From Euclidia mi (lineage: Eukaryota > Arthropoda > Insecta > Lepidoptera > Erebidae): a DNA stretch of 64,000 nt. The stretch covers positions 58,035,183 to 58,099,182 of the forward strand of contig OX123182.2 of the NCBI GenBank assembly GCA_944739405.2, given 5' to 3'. This document shows, piece by piece, positions 42,834-53,900 of the stretch (position 1 is the stretch's first letter; every line of letters starts with the position of its first letter). A program made the translations under genes and the position numbers. Below the pieces are notes generated by a model that worked only from the letters and a program-made list of their open reading frames with translations, ran no database searches and had not been told where the DNA came from.

Positions 42834-42940
42834 CTATGGCCTTACCCTTCTCATAGTGAGAAGAGGCACTGGCCTCTTTGGCCTTTACGGTTCCACTGCC
42901 GGGCCAGTGCCCGTACCGTATAAAGGGCTAATGATGAAAA
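42834..42940 (+). mobile_element. tRNA-SINE family D, right part of the split copy
   Basis: Resumes CTATGGCCTTACCCTTCTCA, passes AGAAGAGGC and GGGCCAGTGCCCG and ends in CTAATGATGA, an RTE-like tail. Confidence 0.78.
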
Positions 42941-43268
42941 GAAAGATAAAAATGTACAAATTACGTTTCGTACTGTCTTAGTTTGTCACTAACTTTAACT
43001 TGACTAATGATGGGCTTACTCAGAATGAATAAAAATAAAATATCGATTATGTTTACATAAATGCTTAGATTTGTTTTACTCAGAATTAACGAACGAAGGA
43101 ACAGACACTTGTGTGAATCATTCAAATTAATATCTGCATTTTTTATTTTTTAGAAACGTCATTTGTTTATGTATCTTACTGTTACTCTAGAAAGAATTCA
43201 TAAGTCAAACTGAAGGAAATATATTGGCTACTGCTGGTGTAAACCGGTTTCTATATGTTTTCTATATT

Positions 43269-43928
43269 CTAAGGATTAGAGGGTTCGCTAGAAAGATCGT
43301 CAAAATGTTCGTAGCAATGTTCGGCTCTGTTTGTCGTTCGGTTCGACAAAACAAAAAACGGTGAATGCTCGCTGTTCTGTAACAAGTGAATGCTCAAGTG
43401 TATCAGCGCCATCATACATACGTGTCTATGCCTAACTAACACTTTCTGTATGATGCTATCACTATAATACGGAAACCTTGCTAATTGACCACAGTGATCC
43501 GAAGTTAATTCAGAACTAACTAATTTATTCGAAACTGTACAATTACTAAATATATTGTCAAGACAGGTGGATGATGTTGCTGTAATCCTAGTTGGTTCAA
43601 GGAACAAATTTTTTAAATTAAATAATTTAAATAGATTTAAAAATCGACTAGTCATTACTGAATGATCAAGAATATTTACATTAAAATCACCACAAACTAT
43701 AATACCTTTCTTATTGTTCCTAATTTTAGTAATTGCATCTTCAATAACTGATTCAAACAAGCTAAAGTTACTTAACGGTGGACGATATACACATATGATA
43801 ATATGCTGCTCAAGTTCTACACATGACAGTTCCACAGTGCGTTCTATAGACAAACTTGCTATGTCTTTCCGTTCTTTACATGTTAAGCTATTTGAAACGC
43901 CGCCAACGGCAAAACATGTAGAACACAC
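43269..43928 (-). pseudogene. LINE apurinic endonuclease domain fragment
   Basis: 219 codons: ERTVELSCVELE, then CVYRPP (46-51), CGDFNVN (79-85), EPTRIT (111-116), STCLDNIFSN (120-129) and SDH (143-145). These are, in order, the core strands of the exonuclease-endonuclease-phosphatase fold of APE-type LINEs; the Asp/Asn of GDFN and the SDH His are catalytic in the family. This fits a CR1/Jockey-like LINE. The N-terminal catalytic Glu region is absent and after about residue 150 the sequence leaves the family pattern; no RT follows. The 82-codon plus-strand frame here is its shadow. Confidence 0.82.
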
Positions 43929-43944
43929 AAATAATTACCATCTT

Positions 43945-44018
43945 GCATGCAAGCTTATGTAACTTGTATTGTACACTCATGTTTCACAAAATAAAATGAT
44001 CTTATCTTATCTTATCTT
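43945..44018 (+). mobile_element. LINE-type 3' tail, (TTATC)n
   Basis: Plus-strand AT-rich sequence with AAAATAAAATGATCTTATCT ending in about four TTATC units, the kind of tail found on some insect LINEs. It follows the endonuclease fragment in the opposite orientation. Confidence 0.5.
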
Positions 44019-44552
44019 AGAGATGACATACAAGGACAACGCATACTATGCATTGTCCTTATATCTATATAATCCTATTAGGATAAATTATATTTGGAAA
44101 TCATTTTGAAAGCCCGTCACTGTATATACCAATATAACCAGTTTATACATGCTGTTTTATTCAAAATACCTCTCCAATAGCGACATAATTATGATGCACT
44201 GATACTATAAATAAAATCGGTGCAAAAAAACCTACATAATTAAACGAATAATTATCTTCAATTTACAAGCAACATTTCTTTTAAAATACAAACAGCATTA
44301 TTCTCTGCAACTCCGTAACAAATTAAATATTTACTCACCATTTATTGTATGTATCAACTACCACTATTGCAGTACCACATTGAATAATAATATTGAACAA
44401 CCAACCACCCTAATATTCTACTAAGAAATCGCTGAACGTAAGCATATTCCAACTTATAAGCACAAGACACTCTTTTAATTGAGCGACTCGAAGTGTGTCA
44501 CTATCCAAACAGTCAGCAGCGTATCAATTTCTCTAAAACCCTAGCTGCCTAT
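44019..44552. other. AT-rich stretch
   Basis: A small imperfect inverted repeat AAGGACAACGCA/TGCATTGTCCTT lies at 44033-44061; nothing else. Confidence 0.45.
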
Positions 44553-44861
44553 AAGAGCGGATTCAGATTAGCGTTTTATACGCGCGTATAAGCTCGTTCT
44601 TAGAAGCGCGTGTAGGCGCGTATAGGCGCGCCTTTTGGCACACGCGCAACTCGTACGAGCGTTGACGCGCCTCTAAGCTCGTATAACTACCAACCGTCAG
44701 AATCCATGCTGACACTGACAAGACGGCACTACCGATTCGAGCGAACACGCCCGTTTACGTGAGTCTGGTTTTTTGAAGCGCGTAATATGGCGCGCGTGTA
44801 AGCGCGTATGCAGAAACGACCGTATCCGCGCAGAAAAATACGCTAATCTGAAACCGCCCTA
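44553..44861. mobile_element. MITE, GCGCGTATA-rich, inverted ends
   Basis: Left AAGAGCGGATTCAGATTAGCG and the complement of the right end TTAGGGCGGTTTCAGATTAGCG pair over about 35 bp. The interior is dominated by GCGCGTATA-type motifs. The two minus-strand ORFs here are artefacts. The GGGCGGTTTCAG-type end is one I associate with hAT-like MITEs, but no 8-bp duplication is found. Confidence 0.7.
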
Positions 44862-45433
44862 AAGCTACAGCTATGCGCAATATCTCTTTTAGGCACGAAG
44901 AATGGGCCGCCATTTTCCAGAAAGCGCGCCTCTTTTGTTTCTTCCACATTCATTAATCTATTCGGCCAGGCTCTTAGCCCACGGCCACTCTGCGACGTCA
45001 CTCTTGATCCACTACTTTTCTAACGCTTTCAGTGCCTAACAGCTTATTAATGCCCTACATTATACTTTCAATGTTCTTAAACACGCTCTGAAATTGCTTT
45101 TTTAAATATAAAGAGCATAACACTGCTTAACTGAAGCTTTTATTCTTGCTACAAAATATCCACTGCTAAATATTTAAGCAGCACTAACCATCGAAATAAA
45201 GTATGTTCAAAATGCAGTCTGCATTATTATATTATTTCATTCATATACTATTTCAACAAACAATAATAAAAATATGTTTATTACAGAACAATGTCGAAAT
45301 ATAAAGGCACTTGGAGTAATATATTGTAATATATAATGCATTTATCTATGCCATACGTTCGCAAGGCAATAAATAGCAACAATGGTCCGTTTGGAATAAA
45401 ATTATTTACTTTTCACTACGTACTATTCGCGTT
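44862..45433. other. Unassigned DNA
   Basis: GGGCCGCCATTTTCC near 44903 resembles a YY1/Pho-type site; no associated gene. Confidence 0.35.
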
Positions 45434-45668
45434 CATCATCATCAGCCTTTAACAGTCCACTGCTGGACAGGCCTCTCCTTTGAAGGAGGAATTGGCCTAC
45501 TATACTACGCTGGCCAAACGGGTTGGTATAGGGTTTGTATCAAGTTTTCCTTCTCTTACAGTGCTGTTCTCTGCATAATATACTCCCTCTGTCGGCTCTT
45601 ACGACTCCCATGGGATGATATGGGGTGGTGATATTCCGTATTCTTAATCCGTCACCACACGGAACTTG
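45434..45668 (-). mobile_element. SINE-like family A, complete, 12-bp target duplication
   Basis: Flanked by ACTATTCGCGTT at 45422-45433 and 45669-45680. 235 bp, the same length as the 30916 copy, minus orientation, with CATCATCATC at the left (tail) end. Confidence 0.92.
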
Positions 45669-45822
45669 ACTATTCGCGTTGCTATTGCGAACAATAATTT
45701 TAAATGATTTCTTTGCGCTTTATTTTTTTTGTTTACTGTATCGAATAAACATATATATGTCACTTATAGATAAAATATTGGTTAGAAAACGAAATGAACT
45801 CATGAAAAAGTTATTTGCAGAG

Positions 45823-46050
45823 TCGTCCTCCCTATCCTCTGCGGCCGCTGGGTGTTTTCGCCAAGGAGGTAGTGGCCTTCAGGCTATCCGCCGGGGTGTA
45901 AGGGTAGAATGCTAACGTGACCCCCTGGCGCCCCCAAAATGGCGTTGAAGTATGTGCTGTGATTTTAGTGGGTATTACGGCCTTGCACTTCAGCCTTCGA
46001 GTCCCACACACGTGCGTGAATGCGTTTCCACAGCGAAGAAGAAAAAAAGA
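45823..46050 (+). mobile_element. R1-related 3' UTR fragment
   Basis: CCTCCCTATCCTCTGCGGCC then GCTGGGTGTTTT is shared with 14703-14734; later TTTTAGTGGGTATTACGGCC parallels TTTTTAGTGGGTATGCCCCG at 727-746. It ends in AGAAGAAAAAAAG. A 5'-truncated short derivative. Confidence 0.75.
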
Positions 46051-46059
46051 TTCTAGATC

Positions 46060-47115
46060 GACTGGAAATACCCTTTAGTTTTGACTTGAGCATTTGATAT
46101 GAATTTAAATTTTATACCCCTACGGGTTAATGAAGAAAAACATTTAAAATTATTAAAAATATTATAATTGTATTTTAATATTTTTTAAGCAATTTTTCCT
46201 TTATCTGTGCTATAATAAGAGTTTGATTCGTACCAAATTTCAAGGTTCTGAGTTCACGGGAAGTACCCTATAGGTTTTGATTCCCTTGCGAGTAGTTGCG
46301 AGTTTGAAAATATGTTTAAATTGCTGATTCTGTTGATTGCGTTGACATAGAAGTTTGATTTAATTACAGCTTAACGGTGTTATAGACCTGAGTTTTTGAT
46401 ATGAATTTCAATTTAATAACTTTACGCGTTCATGAGGAAAGAGGTAGTAACTTTAAAATTTTAAAATGTTTTTGGAATGGAAAATTTTCCTTGATCTGTG
46501 CTATAACAAGTTTAGTGGCCTTGTACCAAATTTCAATATTCTAAGTTCACGGGAAGTACCCTATAGGTTTTGATTCTCTTGTGAGTTTTGAAAATTTGCG
46601 AGATTTTGCGGCACATACCGCTGTATCTTTTGATTGCGTTGGCTTAGAAGTTTGATTCTGTTAAGATATTATAGATTTGAGTATTTGATATGAATTTCAA
46701 TTTAATACCTCTATGCGTTCATAAGGAAAGGGCTAGTAACTTTATTTTTTTTATTATATGATGTAACTAAAAATTTACGGTTTTCGCAATTTTTCTTTTA
46801 TCTGTGCTATAAGACGTTGGTTCGTACCAAATTTCAAGAATCTAAGTTTACGGGAAGTACCCTGTAGGTTTTGATTCCCTTGCCAGTAGTTGCGAGTTTG
46901 AAAATATAGTAAAATTGCTGTTTCTTTAGATTGCGTTGAGATAGAAGTTTGATTTTGTTACAGATTAAAGGTATAATAGATCCGAGTATTTGATATGAAT
47001 TTCAATTTAATAACTTTACGCGTTCATGAGGAAAGGGGTAGTAACTTAAAAATTAATACAATTTTTTTATATGATGTAATTAAAAATTTTTTAACAAGTT
47101 TGAAAATATTTTACT
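46060..47115 (+). repeat. ~300-bp tandem repeat, about 3.5 copies
   Basis: The landmark GATATGAATTTCAATTTAAT recurs near 46097, 46398, 46687 and 46994; GGGAAGTACCCTATAGGTTT near 46258, 46552 and 46851. Spacing is 289-307 bp. Units differ by small indels. A CTTCCGGCCTCCTCTGCGGAGG hairpin-containing end follows at about 47121-47146. The array starts right after the R1-related fragment. No coding content. Confidence 0.9.
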
Positions 47116-47175
47116 AAGGCACTTCCGGCCTCCTCTGCGGAGGTTTTAATGAATATGTTATTATTTATTATATTT

Positions 47176-47248
47176 ATTATAGACTCACGCCTGTATCCCC
47201 GAAGGGGTAGGAAGAGGTGTAATATTACACCCACATTTCGCCATATAA
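47176..47248 (-). mobile_element. SINE family B, 3' fragment
   Basis: AGACTCACGCCTGTATCCCC to CCCACATTTCGCCAT. Confidence 0.8.
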
Positions 47249-47638
47249 TATGTTATTATCTTGATATATTTTATATTACAGTTTTATAGTTTTTTAATAA
47301 CCAGTCCGTGTCTTACGGCTCTTTAAAATTTCGTCTTAAACTTGCTGATACTGGTAGTTCTGTTTGAGATTTATATTAGAGTAAAAGTCACAAGTTTTCA
47401 TTCTCCAGAACAGTTTACCGATTGTGTATACATATTTTTCTAAAGGTTTTTATTATTAAGTTTACTATTTAAAGTGCAGGTACATTTGACATAGATGTGA
47501 TGTCTATTATTGTTTCGTATATTCCAAATGTAGTGCCACGGAATTCAAGGCACTCCTTTACTGTAGCAAAGAAGGAAGAAATAAGACAAGAATTGACTAT
47601 TTCTTGATAATAATAAGAATAAGTTTACTTATTATTAA

Positions 47639-48705
47639 CCTCTCGCATGCCCCGCTCCAAAATGCATTTTCTCCGGTAGTGTCCAGCCATTTTGAGAATG
47701 TAATGTTTAAAAGATCCTAGGTTATAAAACTTTAATTTCCTCGCGTTTGGTGTACTTTAAATATTAAACCGTATACAGTTCAGAAGTTACTCTACATGAG
47801 AATTATATTAAAATAGCTTACCTTTAACCTTTTCATGTCGAAAAAAATTTATAAATGCAGGTGACTTTGTTTTTTCTTACACCATATGAAACATTTTTCT
47901 ACAATACACATAAATTATTCATGAAATTCACTTTCTCACTGCACTAATATTGACAAGGGTAGACGACGGGCCGGTTATATACATTAATTTAGCACAGGTC
48001 ATCGATATCACTTCACAATAACCATTTATACATAGAAGCGAAAAATTTGCGCATTTTGACGACCCGACGGAAAAAAAATCTCACTCACAAAACATATTTA
48101 TGCCTATTTATAGCAAAAACAATACGAAATGTCTTATTAATATTGGATTCTAAGACAACTTTCTGAGAAACTTATCTATAATTAGTAAAGTTATTAATAA
48201 ATACTTACATATAATCATGTAAAATATGGAGGATGGCTAGCAGTCAACGCCCGAAACTTGCATCACAAAAATTACTAACACTTTTTTTGTAGATGTTTAT
48301 ATACGTGGCTAAAATATATTTAAAACATATACTTCAATAAATTGTCAATAATTTGATATATAATACTAATACAATCACTTAGCGTTTGCGTTGAGAATAA
48401 ATTTTTGCAAAATCACAAATTCAACTTAGTTGATCGCCACAGCGCAATATGGCGACACGGAGAAAACTGAACACCAGATCAGCAATTTTATTATTTTTCT
48501 CGGTTGCAAGCTTGGAAATATGGTAAAAATTTATGGTATTAGGTTGGTTAATCTATAACTAGTCGATGTACGTTTTTATTATTGTAACCAATCACACAAC
48601 ACCGGAATGAAGTTCACACAAATCCTTATGGGCACACCGTGCCCGTAGGACACTACCGGCCTATTTCTCTTACGGGCACACCGTGACCGCAGGACACTCA
48701 AGGGG
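47639..48705. mobile_element. piggyBac-like MITE in TTAA
   Basis: Both ends abut TTAA (47635-47638 and 48706-48709). Left end CCTCTCGCATGCCCC; complement of right end CCCCTTGAGTGTCCTG: imperfect inverted ends starting with C-rich sequence, as in piggyBac-type elements. Near the right end GGGCACACCGTGCCCGTAGG / GGGCACACCGTGACCGCAGG is a two-copy subterminal repeat. 1067 bp, no transposase. A 29-bp direct repeat TAATAATAAGAATAAGTTTA... lies just outside both ends (47608-47636, 48712-48740). Confidence 0.7.
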
Positions 48706-48978
48706 TTAAACTAATAATAAGAATAAGTTTACTTATTATTATTATTAATTACTTATTATTATTTGTTGACAACAATATTCTTTAAAACTCAGTAAATACT
48801 CGTACATAAATTGTGAATTTGTTTCATTTTATGCTGACAAACTATGATATTTACGTCCGTTTCGTGAAACCTTCATTCGAAAAATATTTGCATTTTCTTC
48901 GCGAATAAATCACTTATTGATAATTTGATCAATTTATTCATATTTTCTTATTTTATAAAATAAGCATATATAAAAACT

Positions 48979-49212
48979 GCCTCCGTGGTCCAGTGGATAG
49001 CGTATGCGACTGCTGATCGGAAGTCCCGAGTTGGATTCCCAGGTCGGGCAAAAGTGTTACTGGGTTTTTCCGAATTCTCAGTGGCAGCAAGGAGTCTGGT
49101 GATGTACCCCGGAACGGCAATAGGCTCGCCCCCTATTACGTGGGCCCTAAAAATTTATGGCGAAATGTGCTTCTGCCTAACCCTTCGGGGATACAGGCGT
49201 GAGTCCATAATA
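48979..49212 (+). mobile_element. tRNA-derived SINE family B, reference-like copy
   Basis: Head CTGCCTCCGTGGTCCAGTGG with an A-box layout, GAGTTGGATTCCC as a degraded B box, body TTCTCAGTGGCAGCAAGGAG, core GGCAATAGGCTCGCCCCCTA, end CCCTTCGGGGATACAGGCGTG. The 93-codon frame here is a by-product. Confidence 0.9.
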
Positions 49213-50232
49213 AAAAAGAATAGAAATATACAAACCAATTTTTCTCGTTTAAATATTAAACACTAAGTAGATATTCTTCGCAGGAAAACAGATTCAACAA
49301 AATAAGCAAATTTAAATTAAAAAGTAATGGAAAAGAAAATGAAAGCTGAATAATTGATCAGCCTACGCTTACTACACCCATAACATTTATATTTTCTGTT
49401 GTTTTTATTTTGTCCTGAAATCAGAATTCCGACCCCCTTTACGCCATAAAAATTCGGCACATGCCGCGAAGTCGTAACCCAAAATACAAATGAACTGATG
49501 AATTAGATATTTCTCGCTGGGAAAACGCTGCGTGTTATGTACATATATAGGGTAAATAAGTTTAAACGAGATAATCCTCTTTAGATTTACGAGGGTAGAA
49601 AGAATAAACATTTATTAAATCATGGCGTATGTAAGACTTAGAATGAGTCTTTTATTATACAGCAGAAGGTTTGGAGCTGTGAAATTGGCGACTGGTTATT
49701 TGTGGAGTTTATTTAATTCCGGTTTCGTTATCAAACGACATTTTTTGAGTCAAACAACAGGCAAAACCGGCGTTCATACGTATAATGTATTCCATAGAGA
49801 GCGATTCAGTACAATTTTATCAATTTCATCAACACTTACATTATATTGATTCTATTTAATTGTGTTTATACACGCCCAAATACAACGATTTAGTAAAAGA
49901 TAGTGAAATGCATTGTAATTGATGATTACTGTCAAATAGTGCCTAGGTATTATTTCGGATGTCTAGGTTTAAAGATATATTGAAATGTTCTTTTTATTTT
50001 GTTTAAAACACTCAATTAAAGTCCTCCGCAATACAAGATTGAGGAGGACTTCAAAAAAATCAAGAAACGAACTTAAAGAAAATTCAGACTCAATTCTACG
50101 AGTACATATTGCGGATTACACAGATCAAAGTGTTGTTCAGTGTGGGGATCGAACTCACACCACATTTATTAGGAGATTCACAAAACATTTCCTAAAGGAT
50201 ACGGCTTTTCCGAATTAAATAATCAAGGAAAA
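49213..50232. other. Unassigned DNA
   Basis: The complement of 50143-50163 reads GTGTGAGTTCGATCCCCACAC, a T-arm-like inverted pair suggesting a tRNA-SINE head on the minus strand. The 75-codon frame at 49622-49849 is unrecognised. Confidence 0.35.
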
Positions 50233-50246
50233 GGGAGCAATATTCT
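50233..50246 (+). mobile_element. First 14 bp of a SINE family D copy, cut by BEL/Pao
   Basis: GGGAGCAATATTCT aligns with the head GGCAGCGATAGCCG of the 12140 SINE; the copy resumes at 57088 (AGTGGAGAGACTG...). The last five bases, ATTCT, are the target duplication. Confidence 0.6.
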
Positions 50247-50751
50247 TGGTTCGGCGTTACACCGAAACCGTAGGGTTCTAGGCGACTTGGAGAAGGAAAT
50301 GGACTGTATAGAGAGGATAGCGGTTCTTCGCCGCCTAGGAGATGGATACGCTAAGGGGTGATTGAGAAGGCATAGGATATTTCAAGGATGGAGGGCACCT
50401 ACCTTATACAAACTTCTTCGTTTCCGTAGGGCAGTCTCCTGGTGGTTTCGTGATGCAGCTGCTTGTTTTCACTTCAATTCACCATTCGCGAGCGGGTTTT
50501 CCTTGGTGGAAGCGGTAATAAATCACATACAACGGTGCGGCGCGGTACGGTATCGCGGACACGTTCTCAGCGAGCGGAATGTACTCGACTGTCACTCGCG
50601 TCAACGATCGCGTCGACGAATCAGGCGAAGGCAGTGCCTCTTCCAGGGAGTGGGATAGAGCGGGACGGAAATATGGTATCGCTCGTACTAGACGTGGAAC
50701 GATTGATCTTGATGCGATTCGTTATAGATAGGAAGGTAGATGGCGCTACCA
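50247..50751 (-). repeat. 3' LTR of the BEL/Pao element
   Basis: TG...CA ends (TGGTTCGGCGTTACACCG ... ATGGCGCTACCA on the plus strand). A 98-codon plus-strand frame here is not a gene. Confidence 0.95.
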
Positions 50752-50770
50752 TATCCCCCCGGCCCTAAAG
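50752..50770 (-). promoter_or_regulatory. Polypurine-like tract of BEL/Pao
   Basis: On the minus strand GGGCCGGGGGGATA precedes the 3' LTR; the GGGGGGATA part is purine-rich up to the boundary. Confidence 0.6.
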
Positions 50771-50963
50771 GGTTGCCTTTAAAAATAGAATTGAACTTAG
50801 CTATGTTGGGTGTACTACCGCATAACCCATCAATAGGCTAAGACAGCGATATGACAATAAAATTAATCTAAATTAACTTTAGCGAAAGCTACAAACGCAA
50901 TAATAGCGAAAACTACTAACTAAATACTTAAACTAAGAGGTAAGTCCAACTTCAGGCTAGATC

Positions 50964-53900
50964 TCACTGAGTTGGAAGCGAACAGAGACGTACAACAGGG
51001 CGCACGTAACTCCCTTTGGCGGTTTTCACGGTAACAACGCGAGTTGTACCGTCCTTGGAAGTATGCAATTTCTCTACGATGGCTAACGGCCATGAAAGCG
51101 GCGGAGCATTATCATGCATTATGACGACCAACGTACCCTCCTGTATAGGGGATGCAGGACTATTCCACTTGGATCTAGCCTGAAGCTGGTGTAGATGTTC
51201 CGCATGCCAGCGCCACCAGAACGACTGCACGAGTTTATCCAGCAGAGTATGTCTCTGGAGCAAGCTTGAAGAGTCTGCTTCAGGAGCCGGAAATGACGAT
51301 AATGGCACTGTGTTCAGAAAATGTGCAGGGCTTAACGCGGATGGTTCTGCAGGGTCACTACTCAATGCCGTGAGCGGACGCGAGTAGATCAGTGCCTCGA
51401 CTTGTGCAAGGACAGTTAAAAGCTCTTTGTAAGAGAGGATCTGTTGACCTATAACCTTGAAGAGATGCGGTTTAATTACTTTGACCATGCTTTCCCTACA
51501 TCCACCGAAATGCGGTGATGCTGGTGGAATAAACTTCCAGTCAATATGATTTATGGAAAGTTCTTCCTGAAGACGAGTACGATATTCTTCCCTGAGAAAC
51601 TTATAAAGGTCGCGTAAATAAGAGCTTGCGCCCACAAAACAAGTGCCGTTATCCGTGTACAAACACTGTATAGGGCCGCGCCGTGAGAGAAATCGTTTAA
51701 GGGCTGCTAGGAATGACACCGTGCTTAAATCTGTCGCAACTTCAATATGCGTAGCGCGCGTCGTTAAGCATGTAAAAATACATAGCCAGGCTGTACGGCT
51801 TTTAACACCTCGACCACGCACTGGCGTATACTGCAGTGGTCCTGCGTAATCACAACCGGTGTGTGTAAACGCTTTAGCAACCTGGTTGACGCGCTGGCTA
51901 GGGAGATCGGCCATGGGAGGGAAAGTCGGACGCGGACGAAATTTGAAACAGACGTTACATTTATGTATTCTGTGACGAATTATTCGTCGAGCGGCTAAAA
52001 TCCAATACTTATGCCTAAGTAAGGACATAAGCAACTCCGGACCGGCATGGAGGTGCTTCTTGTGATAAAAATCGACAAGAAGATCGACAACATGATCATG
52101 TCGCGGCAGAATACAAGGATGTTTGTAGTTATAAGGTTCATCCGAATTTGACAGACGACCCCCAACGCGTATGACGCCGTGTTCATCGAGAAACGGCTTG
52201 AGTCTAAGGATAGCGGGAGAACAAGGTACATTGTCCTTTAAATTTTGAATGTCGTTACTAAAATGAACAGCTTGTACAGCTCGTAGTAACTTACATTCTG
52301 CGAATTTGAGATCAGTACTTGATACAAAAGTCTCATTAGGTAGGTGCCTAAGAAACCTATAGACATAAACGATGGCGCAGAGTAACTTAGACCACGATGA
52401 CATGCGTAGTGCGAGTGCATAGATGGGAGACTCCGCAACCTCAGCAATCACGGGATAAGAAACAGACCTCCGTTCGGGTACATCTTCGTCTTCTGCACTG
52501 TGGTCAAAGGGTTGCATGGGCCATTCTGACGGATCATGGGAGATCCAAGAAGGTCCACGACGCCACAATGGATGATGCAGAAGATTAAGTGGAGTGACAC
52601 CACGAGACAAGCAATCTGCGGGGTTCTCAATACCCGCGACGTGATTGAAACAAGTAGCAGGAACCAGTTCAATCAATTTGCTAACGCGGTTGGCGACAAA
52701 AGTCTGCCAGCGATGAGGAGAAGAATGAATCCAAGCGAGCACTACTTTGGAGTCGGAAAATGCGTATAATTTATTAATGGGGTAGTGGGGCAAAACTGTG
52801 TCTTGAACCTTGCGGAGCAACTGAGACAGCAGAAGGGCCGCGCACAACTCCAGTCTCGCAACTGAAACGGTTTTAACAGGCGAGACCTTAGACTTGGCAC
52901 AAACTAACTGCACCGAGTAGTTAGAACCAATGCGGACTTGCAGATATACGACTCCGCCGTAAGCACGCTCGCTGGCGTCAGCGAAACCTATCAAGTTGAT
53001 GGTACATCCATCTACCAACCCAAGATGACGCGGAATAGTAACTTGATTGAGCGCGGTAAGCTCAATACAAAACTGGCCCCAAGCGGCGACAATATGGTCA
53101 AGGGGTGTTTCATCCCACTCACACTTTGATAGCCAAAGCTCTTTGATCAAGAGCTTGGCGTACAAAATTGTGGGAGCCACAAAACCCATTATGTCCCATA
53201 GTCGAGCCACTGTGGATAGCATAGTGCGTTTGGTGCACTTATCATCTGGTGGTGAGACGTCAAACCGAAAACTATCGCAGGATTTGTCCCAGCGTAAACC
53301 GAGAACCTTATGCGGTACAGACTTCTCAAACTCAATGTCTGGAGAAGCCTTATGAGAATCTGGTATGCGTGCGAGAACCTCCTTAGAGTTGCTTGTCCAT
53401 TTGACAAGATCAAACTGGCCTCGCTTGAAAAGCTGAATAAGCTCTTCACAAAGCGAAATTGCTAGCGGAGTGGATATGACACTACAGGCAATGTCATCCA
53501 TGTACAAAGCGGAAGTGGCAACAGCCGCTGCGGCGGGAAAGTGATCGCCTTCATCAGCGATCAACTGGAGAACAACTCGTAACGCGTGATATGGGCTAGA
53601 CTTGAGTCCAAAGCAAACACGATTGAACTGATACACAGATAAAGGTTCTTTCTTGTCAAAACGATAAAAGACCCGTTGAAATCTACGGTCAGATTCGCGA
53701 ACGCCGATATTGAGGAACATTTGGCGGCAATCAGCTGACAGAGCGATTTGGAAAAGACGAAACTTTATTATGATATTAAATAAATCACCCTGTAGATTGG
53801 GGCCGGCATGCAAAATGTCATTAATCGACTGACCCGATGTAGTCTTACAACTAGCGTCTAAAACCACACGAAGTTTAGTAGAGGTTTTATCTTCGCGAAC

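Noticed and set aside
48979..49060. tRNA gene
   Set aside because: The tRNA-like head continues into a SINE body shared by many copies and the B box is degraded; the same holds for the heads at 12140, 32907, 57088, 60044 and 62575.
50362..50768. Frames in the BEL/Pao LTRs (also 56693-57267)
   Set aside because: They are LTR sequence on the strand opposite the polyprotein; the two LTRs give the same frames.
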